DNA of 64,000 nt from Microcoleus sp. FACHB-1515 (GCF_014696105.1 NZ_JACJPO010000015.1:1-64000), one strand, 5' to 3'. Numbered from the stretch's first letter, positions 1 through 8,402 are shown. The notes: generated by a model from the letters alone, not told the origin. Translations and numbers: made by a program.

Positions 1-107
1 AGCACGCCGAACCAGCCCACGTACAGGCGGTTCTCGGTGCTGGTCACCCACTGGCAGAACCGCTCCCACATCGTGGCGCTTTCGCGCCGCTGTAAGGTGG
101 TTGTCAT
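1..107 (-). CDS. psbA: Photosystem II D1 protein, N-terminal part (runs off the left edge)
   Basis: The 35 visible residues begin [18 protein letters not shown] and continue with [16 protein letters not shown], the invariant D1 N-terminus (about 360 residues in full). D1 is the photosystem II reaction-centre subunit in the thylakoid membrane and carries ligands of the Mn cluster and QB; those residues lie outside the window. The start is fixed by the family N-terminus and by a good promoter 60-90 bp upstream. Cyanobacteria usually carry several psbA copies, and the visible part cannot tell which isoform this is. Confidence 0.97.
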   Translation of the reverse strand, partial: MTTTLQRRESATMWERFCQWVTSTENRLYVGWFGV

Positions 108-144
108 GGTATTGAGTGCTTGTAGATTACAAGAGTTATGAATT

Positions 145-197
145 AGGTTGATTGCTCAACCTGAAACGATAGTAAATGATTTATTTCTTTTTGTAAA
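145..197 (-). promoter_or_regulatory. psbA promoter and 5' UTR hairpin
   Basis: On the minus strand a TTTACA box (192-197) is followed after exactly 17 bp by TACTAT (169-174), a near-consensus sigma-70 promoter. The expected transcript start is near 162. Directly there begins a 7-bp perfect stem, AGGTTGA/TCAACCT with a 4-base loop (145-162), so the mRNA would carry a hairpin at its very 5' end and a leader of about 55 nt. A 5' hairpin commonly stabilises mRNA; that role is inferred here. Confidence 0.75.
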
Positions 198-235
198 GCT
201 TCTCAGATCATTCGCAGCAGCTTGCGAGCAATTTT

Positions 236-1258
236 CTACTTTTCAAAGCGCTCAAACTCAAGCTGAGCGACGGCTTCAGGAATGTTGAGCGCCAAAAATC
301 GATCGATCGCCAGGTACATCCAGCTTATGAATACTTGTGGATCCTGACTGGTTTTCTGAAAACCAAGCGCGATCGCCAGCTTTTCGTAGGCGGGGTGGAT
401 GATCAGCGTTTGCAAATCGCAAAGGTTGGGAAAATCAAGCTGCATCCGCTGAATCGTCGTTTGTGCGTCTTGTAGAAACTGGCAGAGGGTAGATGGTTGC
501 AGGTAGGTCGCATCGATCATCCAGCTCCGAACAAAGATGGTGGTGCAGGTGGAATCGCCCGCTGCGGCCATTTTGATTGGGTCTTCGATCGCGCTGGAAC
601 TCAGGTGTAGACTTTTGCGGGGCGGCAGGAAGAAATTTTCCTCGGATTCTGCGGCTGTGGGATAGAAGGCGTAGAAGCCGATCGGATTGCCGTTGTCTTG
701 GCGTCGCAACACACGCAGCCCGATTGCATACTGGGCTGACCACTGCCGCAGCAGCTTGGCGATTTTGTGCGGAACAACCGTTGTTTTGCAGCGCCAGTTG
801 TAATTTTGAGCGAGGAATGTGGCGACGGGAATCGTGTCCGTGCGGGCGTTGAACTGGTCAGGCGCAAGGGAAATTGTAACGGCAGGAGCAGGCAGCATCA
901 GCAGTTCGGGCGGCGGATTGATTTGGATGCAGATAGTGTTGCCGTCGAACTGCTTGTCGATCAGGCCGAGCGCGGCAAGTTTGTCGAGCATCAAGCCAGC
1001 AGCGCGATCGCTGCCTCGGTCTTGATTGCCGTAGAACAATTCGGCGGCTTCTCGGTGCGTGCAGGAAATTAGGCCAGCGGGAACTTCCAGCTTTGCCAGT
1101 GGGGACGAATGCGACTTTTGTTTAGCAAGCAGGTAGAGCCACAGGCTCAAGAAGCATTCAGCGCGGCGGCGGGTCATGCCGACTCGTCCCAGCAGCGTGT
1201 TGATGTAGGCTTGCTGCTGCTGCAACGACAACCACTGGTGAATACACTCAATATCCAT
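236..1258 (-). CDS. Hypothetical protein, possible winged-helix plus GNAT-like domains
   Basis: This 340-residue protein is not recognised as a named family. Residues about 20-115 look like a winged-helix module (helical, with TRRRAECFLSLWLYLLAKQ and DKLAALGLIDKQ typical of helix-strand-wing order). The C-terminal half ends with HPAYEKLAIALGFQKTS, which resembles the last helix and strand of GNAT acyltransferases, preceded by GLRVLRRQDNGNPIGFYAFYP, which could be the GNAT central strands. Both readings are inferences. No strong ribosome-binding site precedes the ATG. It lies downstream of, and is divergent in promoter from, psbA's regulatory region, with the psbA -35 box only about 40 bp beyond its stop. 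Confidence 0.7.
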   Translation of the reverse strand: MDIECIHQWLSLQQQQAYINTLLGRVGMTRRRAECFLSLWLYLLAKQKSHSSPLAKLEVPAGLISCTHREAAELFYGNQDRGSDRAAGLMLDKLAALGLIDKQFDGNTICIQINPPPELLMLPAPAVTISLAPDQFNARTDTIPVATFLAQNYNWRCKTTVVPHKIAKLLRQWSAQYAIGLRVLRRQDNGNPIGFYAFYPTAAESEENFFLPPRKSLHLSSSAIEDPIKMAAAGDSTCTTIFVRSWMIDATYLQPSTLCQFLQDAQTTIQRMQLDFPNLCDLQTLIIHPAYEKLAIALGFQKTSQDPQVFISWMYLAIDRFLALNIPEAVAQLEFERFEK

Positions 1259-1505
1259 GATTGCTGCTGAAAAAGTTGAGGTAAAACTGGGCAGTTTTAC
1301 CGAGGTGTGTCGAAAACTTCAGCAGCGATCGCGGCGATTGCGGAATTTGTACGGAGCAAAACTTCACCCTGCTTCAGAGTGCTACAGTCCGCTGGAGTTT
1401 ATGCCTTGGCACTTCATCACCCTGGCTTGAACAATGGCAACAAGCGATCGAAAAAGTTGATGTTCAAAGCGATCGCAGGGTGTTGCGCTAGGAGAAACCA
1501 GGACG

Positions 1506-2066
1506 ATGTCTACCCCGGATACAGTGCAAGTGGAGACCGTGCAAGCGGTGATAGAAGGCTTTGTGGATGGAATTTTGATTCTAACTGAGTATGGGGGTTG
1601 GGTGCAGGCCAACACGACAGCACAGCAGCTTTGTCGTCAGCTTGTGCCCCAGACCGCAACCAGTCCGAATAAACCGATCGTTCCGAAAGTCATTTGGGAA
1701 GTTTGTGCAGCGCTAATCGACAGTCGATCGACGTTTCGCGAGCATCAGTTCATCTTAGAGTCGGAAATTGTTACGCCTGCCCAGGTGAAGCTGCGAGTAA
1801 GAGCGCAGTGGCTCTCGATCGACACGCCTTATTTGCTCGTTGTCTTGGAAGACTGTCAGCAGTCCTCTAAAAACTTTAGAGATTGGAGCGCAAGGAAATA
1901 CGGGCTGACCGATCGACAAGCGGAAGTTTGGGCACTGCGGCGGCGGGGTTGCTCGTATGCAGAAATTGGCCGACAGCTTTACATTACGCAAAATACGGTA
2001 AAAAAGCACCTGAAAGATATCTACGCCAAGATTCGGGAAGTTGAAGATTGGCAAGATTCAGCTTAG
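1506..2066 (+). CDS. PAS-like sensor / LuxR-type HTH transcriptional regulator
   Basis: The 186-residue protein has a PAS-like N-terminal region (about 10-115, including DGILILTEYGGWVQANTTA) followed by a GerE/LuxR-type DNA-binding domain (about 130-180) starting LTDRQAEVWALRRRGCSYAEI and containing the recognition helix TQNTVKKHLKDIY. There is no receiver domain, so it would not be a classical phospho-regulator; a small ligand or protein partner sensed by the PAS-like part is more likely. It stands alone on the plus strand between two minus-strand genes. The start is supported by AGGAGAAACCAGGACG just upstream. Confidence 0.8.
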   Translation: MSTPDTVQVETVQAVIEGFVDGILILTEYGGWVQANTTAQQLCRQLVPQTATSPNKPIVPKVIWEVCAALIDSRSTFREHQFILESEIVTPAQVKLRVRAQWLSIDTPYLLVVLEDCQQSSKNFRDWSARKYGLTDRQAEVWALRRRGCSYAEIGRQLYITQNTVKKHLKDIYAKIREVEDWQDSA

Positions 2067-2114
2067 GCACAAGTGTCGCGATCGATCCTAGTGATCGATC
2101 GCGCTTGGAGTTGC

Positions 2115-2345
2115 CTATCGCAGACGGCGCGTGTAGGTGATCATCACCTGATCCGGGTTGTTTGGCACGGGCTGCGGCAAAGTCCATTCGGTGCTTTCAG
2201 AAAAGCGACACAGATAGAACTCGCGCACAATTTGATCGACACCCGGACGCGAACCATACACGACGATCTGCACCATTTCCGGTTGCGATCGCTTCGCATC
2301 CTCTGGTCGTCCCGACTCAACGCGAGGCTTAACGGGCTTTGGCAT
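2115..2345 (-). CDS. Small conserved cyanobacterial hypothetical protein
   Basis: A 76-residue protein with a charged N-terminus (about 1-22) followed by a compact alpha/beta stretch (MVQIVVYGSRPGVDQIVREF, then EWTLPQPVPNNPDQVMITYTRR) that resembles a family of short cyanobacterial proteins of unknown function. The start is supported by AAGGAGAAATTCC immediately upstream of ATG. An overlapping reading frame from 2458 covers much of the same DNA; this frame is preferred because of its protein-like composition. Confidence 0.65.
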   Translation of the reverse strand: MPKPVKPRVESGRPEDAKRSQPEMVQIVVYGSRPGVDQIVREFYLCRFSESTEWTLPQPVPNNPDQVMITYTRRLR

Positions 2346-2458
2346 GGAATTTCTCCTTGTGTTGGATATGAAATTCCCAAACGCTCAGCAGCCCATTGAC
2401 TGTGCCAGTTGTGGCAAGTGCAAATCGGGCGGCTGAGCGGAATGTTAAAATCCGTCAT
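2144..2458 (-). CDS. Possible small ORF with strong ribosome-binding site, overlapping the gene at 2115-2345
   Basis: An ATG at 2458 is preceded by CAGGAGGCTA, the strongest Shine-Dalgarno match in this area. The first ~38 residues (MTDFNIPLSRPICTCHNWHS...) lie upstream of the 2115-2345 gene and contain a C-x-C-H cluster. After that the frame runs through the neighbour's coding region in a different frame and becomes basic and low-quality. It may be a leader peptide or the start of a gene later frameshifted into the neighbour. Weak support. Confidence 0.25.
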   Translation of the reverse strand: MTDFNIPLSRPICTCHNWHSQWAAERLGISYPTQGEIPCQSPLSLALSRDDQRMRSDRNRKWCRSSCMVRVRVSIKLCASSICVAFLKAPNGLCRSPCQTTRIR

Positions 2459-2813
2459 TAGCCTCCTGACTGCCTGTATCAGTTGTGGGGGTTAGCCGCT
2501 CGGATGCTCGTCACAGCTTCCGGTGCGGCGCTGAGTTTTTGGGACAACGCCACCGACGGGCAACGTTAATCGAAGATAGTAGGCGATCGACCTTCAACAG
2601 TCAAGCATTTTCACGCAAACGTGAATTTGAATCTTGATTGCATTGAGCGAATCAATGTTTTCGATCGAAAAGAAAATCTAAACAAAGCAAACAGATTTAC
2701 GCGAGACCTTTACGATGAAAGGCTAGTTGAAAAAGCTGGGCATCTCTGTTTTGCTGCTTCAGCTTAAAAACCGCTGGGATGCGAAATTGAGCCGCGAAGA
2801 TTGAAGGATAGCA
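2459..2813. other. Intergenic region upstream of the aldehyde dehydrogenase gene
   Basis: About 355 bp without a convincing gene. It must hold the promoters of two divergent units (2458 leftward and 2814 rightward). The right half is AT-rich (2600-2700). GAAGGATAGCA in front of the ATG at 2814 is a good ribosome-binding site. No clear -35/-10 pair, hairpin or repeat was seen. Confidence 0.5.
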
Positions 2814-4235
2814 ATGAAACTGTGGATTGACGGAAAACCAATGTCGCCGCAAGCAGGGCAGTCGCGATCGCTCATCGATCCTGCAACAGGCGAAGCGTGG
2901 GCAGAAGTGGCAATGGGCGATGCTGCCGACATCGATCGCGCCGTCCAATCTGCCGATCGCGCTCGTGCCAATTGGCGATCGGTCAATAGCCGCGATCGAA
3001 CCCAAATGCTCAGTAGTCTCGCCGCTCTGATTCGTGAGAATTTAGAACCGCTTGCCCAACTGGAAAGCCGCAACGTCGGCAAACCGATCCGCGATGCCAG
3101 AGATGAAGTGAATCTCGCTGCCGACTGCTTTGAGTATTACGCCGGAGCGATCAACAAAATTGGCGGACAGACAATTCCCGTTGCTGCTGCGGGAACCTGC
3201 CTGACCTTTCGCGAACCGATCGGCGTCTGCGGCCTGATCGCCCCCTGGAATTTTCCGATCGCGATCACCGCCTGGAAAGTCGCGCCCGCCCTCGCAATGG
3301 GCAATACGATCGTCCTCAAACCCGCCACCCAAACGCCGCTCACTGCTCTTAGACTGGCGGAACTGGCGATCGAAGCAGGCATTCCCGCAGGCGTGTTCAA
3401 CGTCGTGCCGGGAGCGGGCGATCGCGCCGGAGATGCGCTGGTTCGGCATCCGCTCGTTCGCAAACTTTCCTTTACTGGCTCCACTGAAATCGGCGCGGCA
3501 GTCATGAAGCTCGCTGCCGACGATATCAAGCGCATCACCCTGGAACTCGGCGGCAAATCGGCCAATCTGATTTTCGCGGATGCCGATCTCGACAAAGCCG
3601 TCCCGAAGTCGATGTGGAGCGTGCTGGGCAATGCCGGACAAGACTGCTGCGCTCGATCGCGCATTCTGGTTGAGCGATCGATCTATCCAACCTTCCTCGA
3701 ACAGCTTACGGCTCAGTTTCGATCGCTCAAACTCGGCCATCCGCTTGATGAGTCAACCGAAATCGGTGCTTTAGTTTCAACGAAGCATCGCGATCGCGTC
3801 CAAGAGTATGTTTCGATCGGAAAGTCAGAAGGTGCAAAGCTTCTCTGTGGCGGCGATCGTCCGGGCGGCGAACTGGTGGGGGCGTATCTTCAGCCCGCGA
3901 TTTTTGCCGATGTGCAGCCGGATATGCGAATTTTTCAGGAAGAAATTTTTGGGCCTGTGGTTTGCGTGATGCCGTTTGATTCCGAGGCGGAAGCGGTGGC
4001 GATCGCCAACAACAGCTTATACGGACTGTCGGGATCAATCTGGACAAAAGATATCAGTCGAGCGTTGCGGGTGGCAAAGGCGATCGAAACTGGAGTCCTG
4101 TCAATCAACACAGGCCACAGCGTCCACCTGGAAGCACCGTTTGGCGGCGTCAAGCGCAGCGGCTTCGGTCGCGAACTGGGACTGAATGCGCTGGACAACT
4201 ACAGCGAAATCAAAAGCGTTTTTATCGCTGATTAA
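2814..4235 (+). CDS. Aldehyde dehydrogenase (betaine-aldehyde / gamma-aminobutyraldehyde type)
   Basis: The 473-residue protein is a full-length NAD(P)+-dependent aldehyde dehydrogenase. It has the cofactor-site PWNFP (144-148), the Lys of VLKP (169), the FTGSTEIG Rossmann loop (220-227), the general base Glu in LELGGK (244) and the nucleophile Cys in GQDC (278). It would oxidise an aldehyde, most likely an aminoaldehyde or gamma-glutamyl-aminoaldehyde, to the acid. The neighbours are a gamma-glutamyl-ligase homologue and a gamma-glutamyl hydrolase, as in polyamine (Puu) catabolism, which supports that substrate class. The exact substrate is inferred. The start has GAAGGA 5 bp upstream. Confidence 0.9.
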   Translation: MKLWIDGKPMSPQAGQSRSLIDPATGEAWAEVAMGDAADIDRAVQSADRARANWRSVNSRDRTQMLSSLAALIRENLEPLAQLESRNVGKPIRDARDEVNLAADCFEYYAGAINKIGGQTIPVAAAGTCLTFREPIGVCGLIAPWNFPIAITAWKVAPALAMGNTIVLKPATQTPLTALRLAELAIEAGIPAGVFNVVPGAGDRAGDALVRHPLVRKLSFTGSTEIGAAVMKLAADDIKRITLELGGKSANLIFADADLDKAVPKSMWSVLGNAGQDCCARSRILVERSIYPTFLEQLTAQFRSLKLGHPLDESTEIGALVSTKHRDRVQEYVSIGKSEGAKLLCGGDRPGGELVGAYLQPAIFADVQPDMRIFQEEIFGPVVCVMPFDSEAEAVAIANNSLYGLSGSIWTKDISRALRVAKAIETGVLSINTGHSVHLEAPFGGVKRSGFGRELGLNALDNYSEIKSVFIAD

Positions 4236-4290
4236 CATCGCAAAAGTAACTTCTAAGCAGATGAACGCCATTCAGTGTGAAATGCTCGAA

Positions 4291-4390
4291 TTGCCCTCAC
4301 CCCTCACCCCTCTCCCTAGGGGAGAGGGGGACAACAGCCGGATCGGTTCCCCTTCTCCCCTAGGGAGAAGGGGCTAGGGGATGAGGGCAA
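4291..4390. repeat. REP-like compound palindrome
   Basis: The outer arms are complementary (ttgccctca at 4291-4299, tgagggcaa at 4382-4390). Between them lie two self-complementary blocks, each centred on CCTAGG and built of CCCTCTCC/GGAGAGGG- and CCCCTTCTCC/GGAGAAGGGG-type arms. The whole 100 bp could fold into one cruciform. It separates the aldehyde dehydrogenase from the next gene. Such C/G-rich palindromes recur in many cyanobacterial genomes as dispersed repeats; a role in mRNA 3'-end protection or attenuation is possible. Confidence 0.75.
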
Positions 4391-4429
4391 AATCCACGCA
4401 TCTGACAAACCTATTCTGTTGAGCGACTT

Positions 4430-5815
4430 ATGGCTGCAAAAATCCGGGGACTGCTGAGCGTGGACGAACTCAAGCAGCAAGTGGAATCAGAAGCGATCGA
4501 AACTGTCCTCACCGTCTTTCCCGACATCTACGGACGGCTGATCGGCAAGCGGATCACGGGCGAATACTTCGTGCATGACGTTCTTGACCATGCCGTCCAC
4601 GCCTGCGACTACCTGCTAGCCTGCGACATGGAAATGGACCCGGTTCCGGGCTATGCCTTCACCAGTTGGGCGACGGGCTACGGCGACTTTCGCATGGTTC
4701 CCGATCTATCGACTTTACGATCGGCTTCCTGGCTGGACAAAACGGCGATCGTCCTCTGTGACATCTTGAACGAAGAAGAAGACATCCCCGTTGAAATCGC
4801 CCCCCGCAATTTGCTCAAACAGCAAGTGGAAGCCGCGAAGCAACTGGGCTACACGGCAATGGGCGCATCGGAATTAGAACTCTATCTGTTTGCCGATTCC
4901 TACGAAGCCGCTCGCCGCAAGGGATATCAGGACTTGGAGCCGATCGGCTCCTACATCGAGGACTATCACATCTTTCAGGGCACAAAAGAAGAATTTGTGA
5001 TCGGCGCGATTCGCAAGCACCTTGATCGATCGGGCATTCCGGTCGAATTCTCGAAGGGCGAATGGGGACCAGGGCAGCAGGAAATCAACTTGCGCTACGC
5101 GGATTTTTTAGAGATGTGCGATCGCCACGTCCTCTACAAGCATCTCGCCAAAGAGATCGCGTGGCAAAACGATGTCGCCCTCACCTTCATGGCAAAGTGG
5201 GATGAGCGCTACGCCGGATCGAGTATGCACCTGCACGCTAGCCTGTGGGACGAATCGGGCAATCCGCTCTTTCCCGGATCAGAACCTTTTGGTCCCGTTC
5301 ACAGTTCCCCCTTATTCCGCTGGTTCTTAGGCGGCTGGATGCAGCACATTCGCGAGATTTTCGCCTTCTACGCGCCCTATCCGAGTTCCTACAAGCGCTA
5401 CGTCGCCGGATCGTTCGCGCCGACCGGAATCGCGTGGTCATACGACAATCGCACGGCAGGCTTTCGCGTCTTGGGACATGGAGCCGGACTGCGGCTAGAG
5501 TGTCGTGCGCCCGGAGCCGATGCCAATCCGTATCTTGCCTTCGCGATGACTTTAGCAGCGGGACTCGACGGCATCCGCAACCAGATCGAACCGCCACCGA
5601 TGTTTGAAGGAGATGTTTACGCCGCGCAAGATTTGCCGCAAGTGCCGCATAGCTTGAACGAGTCGATCGCCACCCTCGAAGAAAGTGACTGGGCGCGATC
5701 GACGTTTGGCGATCGCGTCATCGATCACTACCTGCACTTCTTCCGCACCGAACAGCGCAAGTTCGATGAAGTCGTGACAAGCTGGGAACGCGCCCGCTAT
5801 TTCGAGAGGGCTTAA
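4430..5815 (+). CDS. Glutamine-synthetase-family ligase, PuuA-like (gamma-glutamyl-amine synthetase)
   Basis: At 461 residues it matches the size of glutamine synthetase/PuuA proteins. The GS signature residues are present: the metal ligands in GASELELYLF (E148, E150), GPGQQE (E218), HLHASLWD (H269), the glutamate-binding arginines in DNRTAGFR (R341, R346) and ECRAPGADANPY (E357, R359). These proteins use ATP to couple glutamate to ammonia or an amine. The following gene encodes a gamma-glutamyl hydrolase 3 bp downstream, so gamma-glutamylation of an amine (putrescine, ethanolamine or similar) is more likely than primary nitrogen assimilation. The substrate is inferred. Confidence 0.88.
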   Translation: MAAKIRGLLSVDELKQQVESEAIETVLTVFPDIYGRLIGKRITGEYFVHDVLDHAVHACDYLLACDMEMDPVPGYAFTSWATGYGDFRMVPDLSTLRSASWLDKTAIVLCDILNEEEDIPVEIAPRNLLKQQVEAAKQLGYTAMGASELELYLFADSYEAARRKGYQDLEPIGSYIEDYHIFQGTKEEFVIGAIRKHLDRSGIPVEFSKGEWGPGQQEINLRYADFLEMCDRHVLYKHLAKEIAWQNDVALTFMAKWDERYAGSSMHLHASLWDESGNPLFPGSEPFGPVHSSPLFRWFLGGWMQHIREIFAFYAPYPSSYKRYVAGSFAPTGIAWSYDNRTAGFRVLGHGAGLRLECRAPGADANPYLAFAMTLAAGLDGIRNQIEPPPMFEGDVYAAQDLPQVPHSLNESIATLEESDWARSTFGDRVIDHYLHFFRTEQRKFDEVVTSWERARYFERA

Positions 5816-5818
5816 GCG

Positions 5819-6523
5819 ATGCGTCGTCCGGTCATCGGCATCACCACCTACAGCCGCAGCGAGGCGAATGATTTCTCGCTTCCTGCCGCCTATGTCGATG
5901 TGATTCAGGCGGCAGGCGGCACAGCCGTTCTACTTCCACCCCAGCCCAATCCAGAACCACTGCTAGAGGTTCTGGACGGATTGATTTTTGCAGGCGGCGG
6001 CGACATCGATCCGGCTCGCTACGGTAACGATCAGCATCACGAAACGGTTTACCTGGTAGACGCCGATCGCGATGAATTCGAGCTAGAGCTAGCAAATCTG
6101 ATTCTAAAATCGCAACTTCCCACGCTCGGAATCTGCCGAGGAATGCAAATTCTCACGGTTGCCAGCGGCGGCGATCTCATCGTTCATGTCCCCGATGCGT
6201 ATGGCGATCGCATCTTGCACCGACTCGATCATCCCCGTCGCCCAACGCCCCATGCAGTTCAAGCGAGTCCGAATAGTCGATTGTCGAATTTGCTGGAGGC
6301 GATCGAGTTTGAAATCGTCTCCTGGCATCATCAGGCGATTAAAACCGTTCCGCCCAATTGGAAGCCAGCAGCACGAGCGGCAGACGGACTTGTGGAAGCG
6401 ATCGAACATCAGCAGCATCCTTGGCTGATCGCCGTGCAGTGGCATCCGGAACTGTCGCCGGACGATCCGATTCAGCAAAAGTTGTTTCGATCGTTTGTGG
6501 CCACTTGCCGTTCATCGTTGTGA
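5819..6523 (+). CDS. Gamma-glutamyl-GABA hydrolase family protein (PuuD-like, class I amidotransferase fold)
   Basis: The 234-residue protein carries the catalytic triad of the class I glutamine amidotransferase fold: nucleophile Cys106 in LGICRGMQ, and His209/Glu211 in VQWHPE, plus the GGGDIDPARYG loop typical of peptidase C26. It should hydrolyse a gamma-glutamyl amide, releasing glutamate and the free acid or amine. It begins 3 bp after the stop of the PuuA-like gene and is probably translated from the same mRNA. Confidence 0.9.
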   Translation: MRRPVIGITTYSRSEANDFSLPAAYVDVIQAAGGTAVLLPPQPNPEPLLEVLDGLIFAGGGDIDPARYGNDQHHETVYLVDADRDEFELELANLILKSQLPTLGICRGMQILTVASGGDLIVHVPDAYGDRILHRLDHPRRPTPHAVQASPNSRLSNLLEAIEFEIVSWHHQAIKTVPPNWKPAARAADGLVEAIEHQQHPWLIAVQWHPELSPDDPIQQKLFRSFVATCRSSL

Positions 6524-6533
6524 GGAGAAATGT

Positions 6534-7307
6534 ATGCGCTTAAAAGACAAGGTTGCGTTAATTACAGGAGCAGGCAGCGGCATCGGGCGCGAAACGGCTT
6601 TGCTGTTTGCCCAAGAAGGCGCTCAGGTTGTGGCTTGTGATTTGAATGAGACAAGCGGAAAAGCGGTTGTCGAGGCGATCGAGCAGTCCGGCGGACAAGC
6701 CGCATTCGTGAAGGCAGATGTCTCAAAAACCGCAGACATAAAGGGCGCGATCGACTTTGCCGAAGCGACCTACGGCAAGCTGAACGTTCTATTCAACAAC
6801 GCCGGAATTTTTCACGCCAACGATGGCTCGGTTCTGGAAACCGAAGAAGACATTTGGGAACTGACCATTAACGTCAACCTGAAGAGCGTGTTTTTGGGCT
6901 GCAAATATGGAATTCCGGCTTTGTTGCGATCGGGTGGCGGCTCAATTATCAACACGGCTTCATTTGTTGCGATCGTGGGAGCTGCGACGCCGCAGATTGC
7001 CTACACTGCCAGCAAAGGCGGCGTTTTGGCAATGACACGCGAGATTGCCGTTGAGTTTGCTCGCCAGAATATTCGTGCCAATGCGCTTTGTCCTGGCCCG
7101 GTTCAAACGCCGCTGCTAGACGAACTGCTGGCCGACCCTGCCCGCCGTCAGCGTCGGCTGGTTCACATTCCGCCGGGTCGGTTTGCCCAAGCGCCAGAAA
7201 TTGCCAACGCTGCCTTATTTCTCGCCAGCGATGAATCGTCGTTTGTCAACGGCTCAACATTTTTGGTCGATGGCGGCATCACCGCAGCCTATGTGACACC
7301 GGAATGA
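6534..7307 (+). CDS. SDR-family NAD(P)-dependent dehydrogenase
   Basis: A 257-residue classical short-chain dehydrogenase with TGAGSGIG (11-18), NNAG, and the catalytic Y-x-x-x-K in AYTASKGG; the end SSFVNGSTFLVDGG is the usual C-terminal motif. The start at 6534 has GAGGAGAAATGT directly upstream; a longer frame reaches back to 6495 but lacks such a site. It lies 10 bp after the PuuD-like gene, as the last gene of the operon. It may oxidise or reduce an alcohol/carbonyl intermediate of the amine pathway, for example in place of a missing oxidase, but the substrate cannot be read from sequence. Confidence 0.88.
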   Translation: MRLKDKVALITGAGSGIGRETALLFAQEGAQVVACDLNETSGKAVVEAIEQSGGQAAFVKADVSKTADIKGAIDFAEATYGKLNVLFNNAGIFHANDGSVLETEEDIWELTINVNLKSVFLGCKYGIPALLRSGGGSIINTASFVAIVGAATPQIAYTASKGGVLAMTREIAVEFARQNIRANALCPGPVQTPLLDELLADPARRQRRLVHIPPGRFAQAPEIANAALFLASDESSFVNGSTFLVDGGITAAYVTPE

Positions 7308-7314
7308 AGAAGAC

Positions 7315-8313
7315 CTAGACGGCTCGGCGATCGTACAGATCCGCCACCGCTTCCGCGTATCCGTTGTAGAGCAGCGTCGGTCGCTTTTCCCAGGAAAATT
7401 CATCTTGTGCGCTGATTAGCCGTTCGTGCGCTTGCGACCAGCGCGGATGCGGCACATCGGGTTCAACGTTCGCCTCAAACTTGTATTCGCCCGGACTGAT
7501 CGTGTTCCAGTAAGTTTCCGGCTGCTTGTCGGTAAATTCGATGCGGACGATCGATTTTGCGCCCTTAAAGCCGTACTTCCAGGGCAAAACCATTCGCAGC
7601 GGTGCGCCGTGCTGTTTGGGCAGCGTGTGGCCGTAGATGCCGATCGCAAAAAACGCGAGATCGTTCGCCATCTCTTCGATCCGCAGCCCTTCTGTGTACG
7701 GCCAAGGCAGATAGGCTGAGGGTGGAAAGGAAGGTCCCTGCGTCACTTTTGGGTTGTAGTAAGACGTAAAGCGCACAAACTTGGCGCTGCTGGTCGGCTC
7801 AACGGCGTCGATCAGCGCTTTCATCGGGAAACCCAGCCAGGGCACAACCATTGCCCACGCTTCCACACAGCGAAAGCGATAAATCCGCTCTTCTAAGGGA
7901 AACTGCTGCAAATCATCTAGGTCAAAGGTGCGCGGCTTTGCCACCAAGCCGCCGACCTCAACTTGCCAAGGATCGATCGACAACGCCTGCGCTTTGCGCC
8001 AAATATGCTTGTTGGAGCCGTATTCGTAGAAGTTGTTGTAGGTGGCGGCGACCAGTTCACTCGTGAGGGGACGATCGATCAAAACGCCTTCGCCATCGAG
8101 ATTAAAGCGGGGATTGCGATTTGCCGTCAGTGGGCGGACTCCGGCGATCGGGTCACTGTCGCTTGCGGTCGGACGCTGACAGCCCATCAGCGAGGCGGCG
8201 ATCCCGGTGGCGATCGCGCCTTTCAAGAAGCGACGCCGATTCAGAAATGCGGCTTCTGGGGTGACAGCGGCTTCAGAGAGATGCCAGGAGTTGCGAACGC
8301 GAATCAGAACCAT
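7315..8313 (-). CDS. msrP: Protein-methionine-sulfoxide reductase catalytic subunit (molybdopterin)
   Basis: The 332-residue protein has a twin-arginine signal (NRRRFLKGA at 25-33, followed by a hydrophobic stretch), so it is exported folded by Tat. The fold is that of YedY/MsrP: the Mo-binding Cys149 sits in YRFRCVEAWAM, followed by VPWLGFPMKALI, HGAPLRMVLPWKYGFK and ETYWN. It repairs oxidised methionines in periplasmic proteins. The membrane haem partner MsrQ is not in this window. It is convergent with the SDR gene, with 7 bp between stops. Confidence 0.93.
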   Translation of the reverse strand: MVLIRVRNSWHLSEAAVTPEAAFLNRRRFLKGAIATGIAASLMGCQRPTASDSDPIAGVRPLTANRNPRFNLDGEGVLIDRPLTSELVAATYNNFYEYGSNKHIWRKAQALSIDPWQVEVGGLVAKPRTFDLDDLQQFPLEERIYRFRCVEAWAMVVPWLGFPMKALIDAVEPTSSAKFVRFTSYYNPKVTQGPSFPPSAYLPWPYTEGLRIEEMANDLAFFAIGIYGHTLPKQHGAPLRMVLPWKYGFKGAKSIVRIEFTDKQPETYWNTISPGEYKFEANVEPDVPHPRWSQAHERLISAQDEFSWEKRPTLLYNGYAEAVADLYDRRAV

Positions 8314-8343
8314 GTTTGAACTACTGCCACTTCAAGATCAGCC

Positions 8344-8372
8344 AAAGAAAAGCGGGGTCAAACTGCCCCGCC
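8344..8372 (-). terminator. Rho-independent terminator of rpsU
   Basis: Read on the minus strand: GCGGGG (8366-8371), an 8-base loop, CCCCGC (8352-8357), then TTTTCTTT. It lies about 30 bp past the rpsU stop, so it ends the rpsU transcript before msrP. Confidence 0.8.
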
Positions 8373-8402
8373 CTTCTTCATTATTTACCGAAACAGCCGT
8401 AT

